DNA of 64,000 bases from Hyalella azteca (taxonomy: Eukaryota; Arthropoda; Malacostraca; Amphipoda; Hyalellidae): NCBI RefSeq assembly GCF_000764305.2, contig NW_025930575.1, positions 1 through 64,000 of the forward strand, read 5' to 3'. The notes beneath the pieces were generated by a model. That model was not told the origin of the DNA. It searched no databases and worked only from the letters and a program-made list of their open reading frames with translations. Below are positions 23,203-33,348 of the stretch, piece after piece. A program made the translations under genes and the position numbers. Positions within the stretch are counted from its first letter, which is position 1. Every line of letters begins with the position of its first letter.

Positions 23203-23229
23203 CAGACAATGCCTTGGAAAATACACATT
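21060..23229 (-). CDS. MMS22L: MMS22L N-terminal exons (5 exons)
   Basis: Exon 23100-23229 holds the probable start ATG at 23202 (MPSPDWEDWLTEDALDIDF) and ends at a likely GC donor (ATG|GCAAGT). Exon 22530-22791 starts and ends two bases out of phase and encodes GLVTFECSGAALLN and DHFINGV. Exon 22205-22385 encodes QSINVLEQQCNKVSTL and EQLRQQVVMLYNCLW. Exon 21583-21705 encodes DVIGDILDLLNYIGPLSEL. Exon 21060-21359 encodes the strongly conserved HLFHLHLDIRWWSLAIIYML block and ends at AAG|GTGAGT. An alternative upstream start (MYFPRH side) would need a further 5' exon; exon sequence upstream of ATG 23202 to 23229 is probably 5' UTR. Confidence 0.88.
21841..22245 (-). repeat. 80-bp tandem array repeating an exon end and its splice donor
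   Basis: ACCTGATT recurs at 21883, 21963, 22043, 22123 and 22203, an exact 80-bp period. On the minus strand each unit contains the last part of MMS22L exon 22205-22385 (CTAGTTTGAATGATTCCAATCAG) followed by a GT donor (GTCAGT, GTTAGT or GTTACT). The true exon is the first unit; four diverged copies lie downstream in the intron. Confidence 0.9.
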
Positions 23230-24199
23230 CTATAGTTGGTAATGAGCATAGGGGTTTGAGTTATAAAAAGCATAAGAAACAATAGAGCACAACATGAATC
23301 TAATTATAATTGATCTAGGTACTACTAAACCTGCTATTTTTTTACCAACAATATTTACTCATTAGCTCACGAATTTGAAATTTAATCTGAGTAGAAGCAA
23401 TGATTTATTGCATAGTAAGTTGTTAGTAGGCCCAAGTTGACCAATATTAACACTCAGCAAGAGTTGATGAGACTGAGAATCTTCATTATTGGTTCCACAC
23501 TCTCATTATTGTCTATGTTTGTTTTACTGATCATTCAACAGTTTCTTGCAATGTAATATATTGAGCCAATTAAGATTAATATCAAATTAGGCACAGTTAA
23601 ATAATGAGTTCTCATACACACCTGCTAAGTAATGAGATGTTCAATTTGAGTAAAGTAAGCTGCAGTAGCTCACACAATGTAGTACTGGACTGCACTGCAG
23701 TAATAACCACCACCTGAAAAGCATCGGCATGGATGTGAGGGAGATGCATAAGGCTTACATAATAGGCACAATTGCATGGTACTTGCGCTAATGCTACATG
23801 AATACAAGGAAAATATGCCCTGCCTAACAGAGTAAGCACATCAGAGTGTAAGAGATGCCACACAGGAAGATGCAACTGAACCCCAACAAGGCCTAGATGA
23901 AGAATAGTTAAAACCACCATAAGAAACAAGTGACTGGCAACCCAAAAATAAAGGGAATACCCACAGAAAAAGGAGCAGAATGAAAGACTCTCCTATCAAC
24001 TGCCAACACAGAAGCCTAATCCAATCCTAAAATCTAATAAGCAGGACTGAAGCATGGTTTGACTGGTGCAAGCATCTTAAGTGGGACTAATTGTGATGTG
24101 GGACTAATTCCAAAGTGCTTTCTTGTTGCATTGATGGTCATTAATTCCTTTTCTTTCTTGTTTTTCTTGTGAGGTCAGTAAGAATGATTTCCTTTAAAA
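23230..24199. other. MMS22L upstream region with a weak retroelement-like tract
   Basis: This should hold the promoter and 5' UTR of MMS22L (minus strand). No TATA box or non-coding exon can be assigned. The stretch 23700-23970 has broken frames that might be a decayed LINE end, but no motif supports this. Confidence 0.35.
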
Positions 24200-25719
24200 A
24201 CTTACAAATAGATATGCTTAGTTTCTGGATTTCATATTTGATAAAGCTGGTTAGCATCTCCATGGCATCAACTGAAGGTGGTTGTTCAGAGGTTACACAA
24301 GTAGGACTTGTATTGAGGTTGTGTCTTCTTGAAGACTGGGCCACTTGGCTATAGGTGTTCTTCTTCTTTTGGTGCATCTGGTCGTTGTGACAAATTTTTT
24401 GCTGACTGGCTGCATTGGTTCTCATTGGTGTAGTCTTTTGAAAGTGGATTTCTAGGCATCAAGCCTGTTTGCCTTCTAGCAGCATCATAAGACATGCCAA
24501 CTTTTGTCAGCGAGTCTATTGCCTTAGCTTGGATGTTGTATTGACTCTCTCTATGGCTTGCAATATGAGGCCCTCCACAATTAGCACATTTATATGTTGA
24601 TGTGCATACTTCTTTGGAATGGTTTCCTGTGCAGAGCAGGCAGCGCATGGGTGCTGTGCATCCACTGGAGAGGTGCCAAGGTTTTTGACATCTGTAGCAT
24701 CTGAGTTGGGGTGGATTGTAGACTCTTACTTTGTATGCAATGAAACCAGAGAGGACTTTTTCTGGGAGTTGCTTTCCTTCAAAATCCACTTTTAGGACCA
24801 TGGACTCTTCTTTCAGTGATCCAGAAAATTTTGGCAGTCTGGTTATCTTGACTATTTTGCAAGGTTGTTTCTGTAGGTTGACGTCCAGATCCACTGGTCC
24901 AGTGGTTGACGTCCAGACCCACTGGTCCAATGACACCTTAGAACGAGTTGATAAGATCCAATGTTGGTCTGTAACATTTGATTTGCCAGATCTCGAGCTT
25001 GGTTATTGAAAGGTTTTTCTTGTTAATGTTTTTCAGAGGGTTTGAATTCTACTGCAATAATATTATGCCTCTTGTTAATGTGGACATCATGGATTGAGGA
25101 ATCATGGATTAGTTTTTGTAGTTCTCTTGCCACTGAGATCATTGCGATGGGGTCCAAGGAGATTTTTCCAGTGTCTGGAGACAGTACCATGTTGTTGTTT
25201 CCAGATGATTCATCAGTTGCATGGATTGGAAATGATTTATATTGTGTTCGTTTAGCAGATAATCTAGGAGCTTTGTTGGTGTTAGCATTAGCAGGAGTAG
25301 CTGTTGGTCAGATCAAGCTATCCGATTCTTGTTCAGATTCAGTACCAATCTGCCATTTGTACCTTCTAGGATTAGGGGACCCTTCTTGTATGTCCATGCT
25401 GGACCTAGTTGCTCCATTGTTTTCTAGCACCTTAGGCTTGGGTCAATGGCCAGTTATGTCTTCATCTGAAGATGCTCTGAGTCCAGATTGCAGGAGAGGG
25501 CCAGTGCCCACTATGCAGAGAGTGGATGAATATTGCAAGATCTTTGGCGACGCTTCAGTAGCCAAATTTTCGCCTTCAGAAGATCTTGCCAACACATTTA
25601 GATTGAAATTCTTGCATTCAATATATTTCTCAGTCTTCGGCCAACTATTTAGAAAAAAAGTAAGGTTTCCGGTACGTTGGATGGATTACGATGCAGCGAA
25701 GCTTGTCCGGAAATCAGTT
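24200..25719 (-). mobile_element. Decayed non-LTR retrotransposon (I/Jockey-type) ORF1 region
   Basis: The open part 24349-24936 (minus) encodes an ORF1/gag-like protein. An RRM-like stretch (FEGKQLPEKVLSGFIAYKVR) precedes three zinc knuckles: CYRCQKPWHLSSGC (C-x2-C-x4-H-x4-C), CLLCTGNHSKEVC and CANCGGPHIASH. Upstream (24937-25690, minus) the frame is interrupted by several stops but keeps gag-like pieces such as INKRHNIIAVEF. The element is therefore dead. It runs into the 944-bp N gap. A 29-bp tandem duplication (GGTTGACGTCCAGA...) lies at about 24870-24925. Confidence 0.82.
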
Positions 25720-26663
25720 NNNNNNNNNNNNNNNNNNNNNNNNNNNNNNNNNNNNNNNNNNNNNNNNNNNNNNNNNNNNNNNNNNNNNNNNNNNNNNNNN
25801 NNNNNNNNNNNNNNNNNNNNNNNNNNNNNNNNNNNNNNNNNNNNNNNNNNNNNNNNNNNNNNNNNNNNNNNNNNNNNNNNNNNNNNNNNNNNNNNNNNNN
25901 NNNNNNNNNNNNNNNNNNNNNNNNNNNNNNNNNNNNNNNNNNNNNNNNNNNNNNNNNNNNNNNNNNNNNNNNNNNNNNNNNNNNNNNNNNNNNNNNNNNN
26001 NNNNNNNNNNNNNNNNNNNNNNNNNNNNNNNNNNNNNNNNNNNNNNNNNNNNNNNNNNNNNNNNNNNNNNNNNNNNNNNNNNNNNNNNNNNNNNNNNNNN
26101 NNNNNNNNNNNNNNNNNNNNNNNNNNNNNNNNNNNNNNNNNNNNNNNNNNNNNNNNNNNNNNNNNNNNNNNNNNNNNNNNNNNNNNNNNNNNNNNNNNNN
26201 NNNNNNNNNNNNNNNNNNNNNNNNNNNNNNNNNNNNNNNNNNNNNNNNNNNNNNNNNNNNNNNNNNNNNNNNNNNNNNNNNNNNNNNNNNNNNNNNNNNN
26301 NNNNNNNNNNNNNNNNNNNNNNNNNNNNNNNNNNNNNNNNNNNNNNNNNNNNNNNNNNNNNNNNNNNNNNNNNNNNNNNNNNNNNNNNNNNNNNNNNNNN
26401 NNNNNNNNNNNNNNNNNNNNNNNNNNNNNNNNNNNNNNNNNNNNNNNNNNNNNNNNNNNNNNNNNNNNNNNNNNNNNNNNNNNNNNNNNNNNNNNNNNNN
26501 NNNNNNNNNNNNNNNNNNNNNNNNNNNNNNNNNNNNNNNNNNNNNNNNNNNNNNNNNNNNNNNNNNNNNNNNNNNNNNNNNNNNNNNNNNNNNNNNNNNN
26601 NNNNNNNNNNNNNNNNNNNNNNNNNNNNNNNNNNNNNNNNNNNNNNNNNNNNNNNNNNNNNNN
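25720..26663. other. Assembly gap (944 N)
   Basis: Unknown sequence. Long frames reported through this interval on any strand are meaningless. Confidence 0.99.
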
Positions 26664-26960
26664 ACGCAGCTGCCACTTATCAGCCCAGTCAACCAGCCTG
26701 TCAAGATCACCTTGCAACTGTACTTTTTGCGACGTATTCTTCACCGTATTATAAATTTTTGTGTCGTCAGCATACATCGAGCAAACGCTAGACACAGCTT
26801 CTGGCAGATCGTTTATAAACGCAACGAATAGAATAGGCCCGAGAACGCTTCCTTGTGGCACGCAGCTGCGCACTGAAGCCCAGTCTGATACGGACCTATT
26901 AATACTGACACGTTGTCGCCTCCCTACTAGAAAATCTCTGATCCATTTGAGAAAATCACT
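26664..26960 (-). mobile_element. LINE reverse transcriptase fragment (CR1/Jockey-like)
   Basis: On the minus strand: FLVGRRQRVSINRSVSDW, then VPQGSVLGPILFVAFINDLP and the catalytic YADD box in SMYADDTKIYN, then LVDWADKWQLR, where the gap begins. These are RT motifs around the palm active site. The fragment is intact in frame but lacks both ends. A close relative is at 46930-47303 on the plus strand. Confidence 0.92.
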
Positions 26961-27079
26961 GATCCATCTGATCCACTAGTGAGCCAAAGAGGGCGTCAGC
27001 CTGAAAAAGTTTAAGAACCACTGAATCAAACTAACTGCAGGTCCCCACAATTGAAGTGAAATAGAAAAAGGTTAAAAAT

Positions 27080-27735
27080 GTAATGACTTATCATTTGAAA
27101 CGTCAACTTTCTCTCTTAAGCTAACGTGACACGTCAACTGTGTCTCATCGTCAAATGTGATACGTCAACTATTTCTCTTCAAATAACATGATACGTCAAC
27201 TGTCTTTCATCCCCTAACGTGATATGTCAACTGCCTCTCGTTACTTAACGTCATAAGTCAACTGTCTCCCATCACCTAACGTGATAAGTCAACTGTTTCT
27301 TGTTACCTAATGTGATACATCAACTGTCTCTCGTTACTTCATGTGGTACGTCAACTATCTCTCGTCACCTGACGTGATACGTCAACTGTTCTTTGTTACC
27401 TAACGTGAAACGTCAACTGTCTCTCGTTACCTAACTTAAAACGCCAAATGTCTCTTGTGACCTAAGATGAAACGTCAACTGTCTCTCATTACCTAACGTG
27501 ATACGTCAACAGTCTCTCGTCACCTAACGTGATACCGACTGATACGTCAACTTTCTCTTCACCTAACGTGATACTGCAATTGGCTCACGTCACCTAATGT
27601 GATACGGCAATTGGTTCAAGTCATCTATCGTGATATGTCAAATTGTTCTCGTTCTTTTACGGGGTACATTAACTTGTACGTCACCTAACGTGATACGTCT
27701 AATGCTCTCGTCGCAGCACGCGATACGTTTTCTGT
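27080..27735 (+). repeat. Long degenerate minisatellite (ACGTGATACGTCAACTGTCT)
   Basis: About eighteen imperfect copies of a 33-37-bp unit of the form CTCTCGTTACCTAACGTGATACGTCAACTGT. Divergence rises toward the right end. Confidence 0.88.
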
Positions 27736-28002
27736 CTATGTGATCTAGCGAGACACGTTCGCCATCTTGGAACCTCACGCGTTCGCCGTGACCGCCATCT
27801 TCGTAGCATGTCACGTGGGCTTAAATTTACTTGGCATCAAACTAGTCAATAACTCCTTTAGCCAAACTATTTAACCACACCGCTGCTCTCTACTTCTACC
27901 TGTCCTATCAATTTAAATGTGGGTTCAAAAATTATGAGGTTATCTAACTGTAATAAAGTTTATTAAAGGAGCATCTCGATTGTTCCAATGCACAGAGGTG
28001 GG
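27736..28002. other. Noncoding stretch
   Basis: No gene or repeat recognised. Confidence 0.4.
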
Positions 28003-28150
28003 CAGTAGCGCGCTACATGTAGCGGCCGCTACAAGATCTGTAGCGGTAGCGGTAGCGGCGCTACATTTAAGCAATTGTAGCGGTAGCGCCCGCTACATAT
28101 TTAAGTAGCAACACGAGGTTTTGCCGCTACAGCGCTACCGCTACATTTAT
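28003..28150. mobile_element. Possible hAT-like transposon end rich in GTAGCG
   Basis: CAGAGGTGGGCAGTAGCG resembles hAT terminal repeats of the CAGAGGTGGGCA type. It is followed by a dense GTAGCGG/CCGCTAC self-complementary tract that can fold on itself. No matching opposite end or 8-bp duplication was found, so this would be a solitary end. Confidence 0.4.
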
Positions 28151-28279
28151 AGATAAAGCCTTGAGATTTTACTTAATAGTATTAAATATTATTTAAAAAC
28201 CAGCATGATACATAACGTTACATACATAATATACATAACAGTATAAAACTATACGAAAGATTTCAATGTAATAACGGTT

Positions 28280-28470
28280 TCAGCATTTAGTAGGCCGTAG
28301 GCTTGTCGCCGATTCTTAACATCGCAGAACATTTCACAGCATTTTGCGGGCTCGAACTCGCAACTCACTGCTACAATTCTGCTGTGCTTAACCGCCCGGC
28401 CTCATTGCCGATTCTGACCAGAAACTGACGCACAGAGCTGGGATCGAGCCCGCGTCTCTCTGCTCCAATC
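28280..28470 (-). repeat. tRNA-derived SINE-like repeat
   Basis: On the minus strand GGTTAAGCACAGCAG is followed about 30 nt later by GAGTTCGAGCCCGC, a good Pol III B box. A second box-like GGGATCGAGCCCGCG is close by. A diverged relative with the same layout lies at 60565-60670. Confidence 0.5.
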
Positions 28471-28699
28471 TTGGTAGTCCAAATTTCAATTTTAGCGTTG
28501 TAATAACTGTTCACTTGCTTGATAATGAATATTGATATATTCGAAACGTCGCACTGCAATAAAATGTCATTAGGTAACCTGCTTTTTGATCTCCAAGCTC
28601 CAGCTAGAAATTTCGTTCGGCTCATCGAAAAAAAACAATAAGAAAATCATAAATAAAAAGTACGCTCTGGTCTTCAACCAAACCTGTATAAATGAAGAT

Positions 28700-29800
28700 G
28701 TTTGGTTAAAAATAATGCCAGTTTTATTGAGGACTTCTTTTGAGTTTAATCTCTCAAGCTTTCTGATAATGATATAAAGACAGCACCATCAAGGCATTAA
28801 TCCACCGCACCTATAAAATATCACATACTTGGCAGTTATTTAATGACAGCATCTCAAAACTAAAACAAGCCTTCATCAACAACACCTACAGTGTAAATCC
28901 TCATGCCTGCGGCTCACCTGCAAAAGAGTTATGTCAATAACCACATAATACATAGTTTGATGTAGCATATCAACATATTAATATCACACTTTTCACATTT
29001 ACCCAAATCGGCTGAATGCTGGGTAGAAAACAAGATGGAAGTCATCAGGCTTGAATTCAGCTTCATTGCTGTATCATAAATCAATAGATGAAATAGAAAA
29101 AAGTGCATTAAAAATTTATTAGAAAAATATGAAAGTTATGTTGTACTGATAACTGAACATAATTTTTCATACATGCTTTGAATCCTTTTTTACAAATATG
29201 TAATAAAATTAGTTCCATCATCATCATGCACAACACATACTCATCACAGTCAGACATGTTACTATTTTACAGATGCTCATAAAATGGAAAAATCTTAATA
29301 TATTCCTTTCTAACATAGAACAGAACATAAGCGGGGTAATACAACAGAATTTTTGTTGCACTCATCACTGTCTCATATTGTTTTATAGGTGCTCTAGGAA
29401 CGAAGAACTCTTAGTGTAATAAGACTGCATTCACACAGTCTCACACTGAGTCACACATACATACAGACTCAGCACTCTTTTGCAAAGCTATACGGAATTC
29501 TCAAGCATCTCTAGCACAAGCCGCATCCCATTCTCGTTCCAATGTACGCCATCATCCAGCAAGAACAGGTCCCATTCGAACTTCTTTGCAGCAAAATTGT
29601 TGAACATCTTGCCAGTGTTGACAACAGTGATTCTTGTTTTTGACATTATTGCTATACATACATATACAAAATCAACATATGAACAACAAATGATATATAT
29701 ATATATGTTTGGTTAAAAATAATGCCAGTTTTATTGAGGACTTCTTTTGAGTTTAATCTCTAAAGCTTTCTGATAACAATATAAAGACAGCACCAGCAAG
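28700..29800. repeat. Duplicated segment joined at N29801
   Basis: GTTTGGTTAAAAATAATGCC and the following 90 bp occur at about 28703 and again at 29706-29800. After N29801 the sequence repeats that of 29441 onward, including the last exon of the SGNH-like gene. The copies differ by a few percent. Confidence 0.75.
29488..29636 (-). pseudogene. Extra copy of the last exon of the SGNH-hydrolase-like gene
   Basis: On the minus strand this encodes RITVVNTGKMFNNFAAKKF, then LFLLDDGVHWNENGMRLVLE and stop (29488-29490). The DGVHW block carries the Asp and His of the SGNH catalytic triad. This copy is open throughout, whereas the copy at 29840-29997 has a premature stop. Its 5' edge diverges before the splice acceptor, so the exon is incomplete. 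Confidence 0.6.
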
Positions 29801-29839
29801 NCTCTCACATACATACAGACTCAGCACTCTTTTGCGAAG

Positions 29840-30605
29840 CTACACGGAATTCTCAAGCATCTCTAGCACAAGCCGCATACCATTCTCATTCCAATGTACG
29901 CCATCATCCAGCAAGAACAGGTCCCATTCGAACTTCCTTGCAGCAAAATTTTAGAACATCTTGCCGGTGTTGACAACAGTGATTCTTGAATTATCCGCTG
30001 AAACAAAAAGAAAACATGCATGTTTTTTTTTACATTTTTACTATACGTACACCGATACAAGCCCAATTTGGGTATCGGTGGAAGTGTCAAGACTATGATG
30101 CGCTGGGCACCTGAATCTTGCAGGGCTGATATCACTTCCAGCATAGAATTCTTCAGTTGGTCAATGTCAATTTCTGCATATTTCTGTAATTTAAAAATTA
30201 AGGTTATTAATTAAAAATATTTCTTCAATTATTTGGCACTTGGCCTTGGCAGTCAAATTTGAAGCACTCAAAACATTATTATTAATGAAACATGCTACAC
30301 ATTAACTTACAACAAGAAGGTCATTGGTTCCAATTTGCAGGATAACATCCTGGTTCACTGAGGTTCCACAAAGGTTTTTTCATAGTTCATCCATGGTTTG
30401 CCCACCAATGCACGGGCCCACATCATTTTTTCTTCCATCTGTTGACAAATTTGGAATATTAGTTGATAAACTGACATATATGGTTTCATGTACAAGCTTA
30501 AGATCATTAAGATCAACCCCCGTGGGCCGTGGGGTTGGGCTGGGGAGTATCTGCAACTGCGAGTCTGCAATGCTGGTCACCAGCACTCGGGCAGTGACTT
30601 GGCAG
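29840..30605 (-). pseudogene. SGNH/GDSL-type hydrolase-like gene, interrupted
   Basis: Three minus-strand exons can be chained in phase. 30311-30605 holds LVTSIADSQLQILPS (nucleophile block with Ser) and VILQIGTNDLLV (the GxND block) and ends GTT|GTAAGT. 30051-30183 encodes KYAEIDIDQLKNSMLEVISA and SGAQRIIVLTLPP. 29840-29997 holds the DGVHW block. Together these are blocks I, III and V of SGNH hydrolases, serine esterases or lipases. Two in-frame stops break this copy: TGA at 30380-30382 and a TAA after GKMF at about 29952. The N terminus and start are not resolved. It may be a decayed host gene or a sequencing-damaged allele; substrate unknown. Confidence 0.6.
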
Positions 30606-30619
30606 CCATTTAAAATTTA

Positions 30620-31695
30620 AATAGTAACAAAAAAATTATTTATAAACTATGCACTATCAATAATTCAAAATACTTCTTTAGGATTGTTCTTATTAAATGC
30701 AAATTGTTTTGCAAGTAATCTTTAATTCCATTTGGAAATGGGTCATGGCACGATGGCAGCATGGGCTGCATGGCTGAAACTCAGTCTAACTCAAAGTCTC
30801 AAAGAAATATATATCTAAATATAAATACACAATTGATTATCTTACTAACTTAGTAAGACAGATTTAGTGACGACAGACTCCACAGTGCAAAGCCCACGCA
30901 GAATAATTGCCACAAATCCTTAGACAACAATGACTATGACCTCAATCATCATTGACAATGATTGATATATAGAGATTTAAAGAATTAATGTCATTTATGT
31001 GCCTTAATCGCAAGTTGACTAAAAATTGAAAAGCAAAGAATAGTCCACAAAAATTCATATCTTTATAGAAAACGTTTCGGAGTCCAGCTCCATCGTCAGT
31101 TCGTAGAATCTAGAATATACATAGTCACAAGTTAGTACAATTGAAAGCACAGAACACAATTAGAACCTAAATTTACAATTAATAAGGCATAAAAACCTAT
31201 CTATTCACAATTTCAAGGGGATAGGAGCTCACAGCTGAATTTAAACTGGGCCTAAGCTTAAAAATGTACAATGATTCTAAGATATGCAAATCTGAGGTAC
31301 CAGAGGTAGAAGCTAACACCCTAAAGTTTGTAAGTGTCGTGATTCCATGTGGGCCAAGATAATTTTCTGGATTTCATTGAAGGATTGCCATCCACTCAAT
31401 TCATCATACTCCGAACCATCAGTTGCCTCTGGTAAGAACATGCAATCTGTGTCATCACTGTCAATAGTGATGATACTATAGTATCACCACTGTCAGAAAA
31501 AGGTTCGTCACATTTTGTTCTCTTAGATCCACCATAAAAACTAGATATTTCCATCATGAAAGGTCTGAAAATACAAGAAAGTGAGTTGTGAAATAAGAAA
31601 TATTGTGAAATAAATTTATCAACAAATTGTTGCATGACCCGTACAATCAAAAAGGCAATAACGTACAGTAATGAGCAATTCATAAAAGTATTCAC
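30620..31695. other. Noncoding stretch
   Basis: No exon supported. AACGTTTCGGAGTCCAGCTC near 31070 resembles a motif often left by retroelement 3' ends, but the assignment is weak. Confidence 0.35.
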
Positions 31696-31845
31696 CCACT
31701 GAACGATTGATGTACGACCAGGAACACGACCAGTGGGCGCGACATTAAACTGCCTCCTAAACGCACGCTGGGTTGCAACGATAGACCAGCCACTAGAAAA
31801 GTACACAGAGACTGCGAACGCGCGCTCCTCTCTCGACCACTGCAT
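31696..31845 (-). pseudogene. DUF4817 (HTH) mobile-element protein remnant
   Basis: Starting at ATG 31845 (minus) the frame reads MQWSREERAFAVSVYFSSG, then ATQRAFRRQFNVAPTGRVPG and TSIVQW. This matches the short helix-turn-helix DUF4817 domain repeated in arthropod genomes with transposase-like elements. Similarity stops at a possible donor (TGG|GTGAAT) and nothing downstream continues the domain. The GC-rich leader (about 31846-31980, with GGTGCGGCGCGGGAAC on the minus strand) is typical of these elements. Likely a dead fragment. Confidence 0.65.
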
Positions 31846-31980
31846 GGTCGCAACTGAACTGAGTGGACGAAAAACTTCATAGCCCGCGCACCATATTGCG
31901 CATGGCGCCACCTTCCTAGGACTAATGGCCGCCACGTGGCGCGCAATTCAAATAAGTAAGTTCCCGCGCCGCACCCTGTA

Positions 31981-33348
31981 GAAACATACGTTAACCAAAA
32001 AGGAATAATTTAGTGGCACCCATCATATATTTAGAGAAATATATCATAGTTTGGGTGAATTACTTCTCATTCTATGTTGCCCAGTGCATAATTCTATCTA
32101 TGAAATTTTATGCACAATTTTGTTATGACCAATGATGCATTAATTTTTTGTTCAGTAATTTTTTTTACTGAGCAAGGTAAATGTAATCAGAATTATTTTT
32201 TGTTGATTGATTCTTTTGTTAACTGGAGCCTTTGCTAACCAAGGTTCTACTGTAAATGCATTTTTAGTGGTGTCCCCTATTGCCCCATTGTGTGTAAATA
32301 GCCACCATTTTCTAGGAATGAGCTATGCAAATCTGTCAATCATGATTTTAAGCCAACACCTGTGTGCAACTTTTATGTAAGTGAAATTTTTTAATACAGC
32401 AAATAGTTTTTTTGGCTACAAACCTTAGCAGAGGAACTCTTCCATAACTTCACTTTTCACATTTTTTGGGGGGGATTTTAAGAGGCAGTAAATGTATGAT
32501 TTCTTACCTTTAAACTACATAGATAGGAAAAATGTTGAACTTTATGCCCTATTTTAAGTTTTGCAATATTCCAATTAGTTTAGTTGCTGCAACATTTTTA
32601 TGAAATGTCAGAAGGCTGTCCTGATTTACATCGCCTGTCCCTTATTGCCCCATTTGATGGTATGTGGGTTGTATTACAGTGACATGATAAATCTCACACT
32701 CGGCTGCAAACTGACCCATTTGTGGGTCAAGAATTTTATTGCATTAACATGAAGGGCACATTGAGAAACACACATTCATCTTTCCACTTCAACATCTCAA
32801 CGTGCACTGATGCTATAACAATCAAAACATGGCCACACCAGCAGGCAGTTGGCATTTTTTGCCCCTGCACTTAACCTGTTAATGCAGGTTTAAAGTTATT
32901 AATGAATTGAAATTGTCCATCCATACCCTGATTTTCTAGTTACCAGTGCAAATGAAAAATATCGTTCAATATATTTCTAGGTGTATGGTAAAATATTTTT
33001 AGCAATATTTTGGTCCAAAAATATGGCTTTGATGTCTATGCTGTGGTGTGGAATTTTGTGTCTATTTCAAGATTCAAGTTAATATTTCTATTATATGTGC
33101 TACATTCAAACATAGCCAAGTTGTCTGCATTATATATTGGTGATGCATGCATAAAGCAATCAATTATGTCCTTAAGTAACTTGGGACAAATTATTTTTTT
33201 TGCAGATGTTATAATTAGAGTCTACATTTTAGCCTTGATTGCACTTTGTAATTTCCTGTATCCTCCCAGTGTTGTAATACTATTGATGCCAAAAATACAG
33301 ATTAAACACTCTGACCTCAGTGATTTATAACTAGCAACACATTTGGTG
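31981..33348. other. AT-rich noncoding stretch upstream of the zinc-finger gene
   Basis: No exon or repeat recognised. Promoter and 5' UTR of the plus-strand zinc-finger gene are expected in the right part. Confidence 0.4.

Noticed and set aside
25042..26873. Very long open frames on both strands
   Set aside because: They run through 944 N bases; the real part on the plus strand is the shadow of the minus-strand LINE ORF1.
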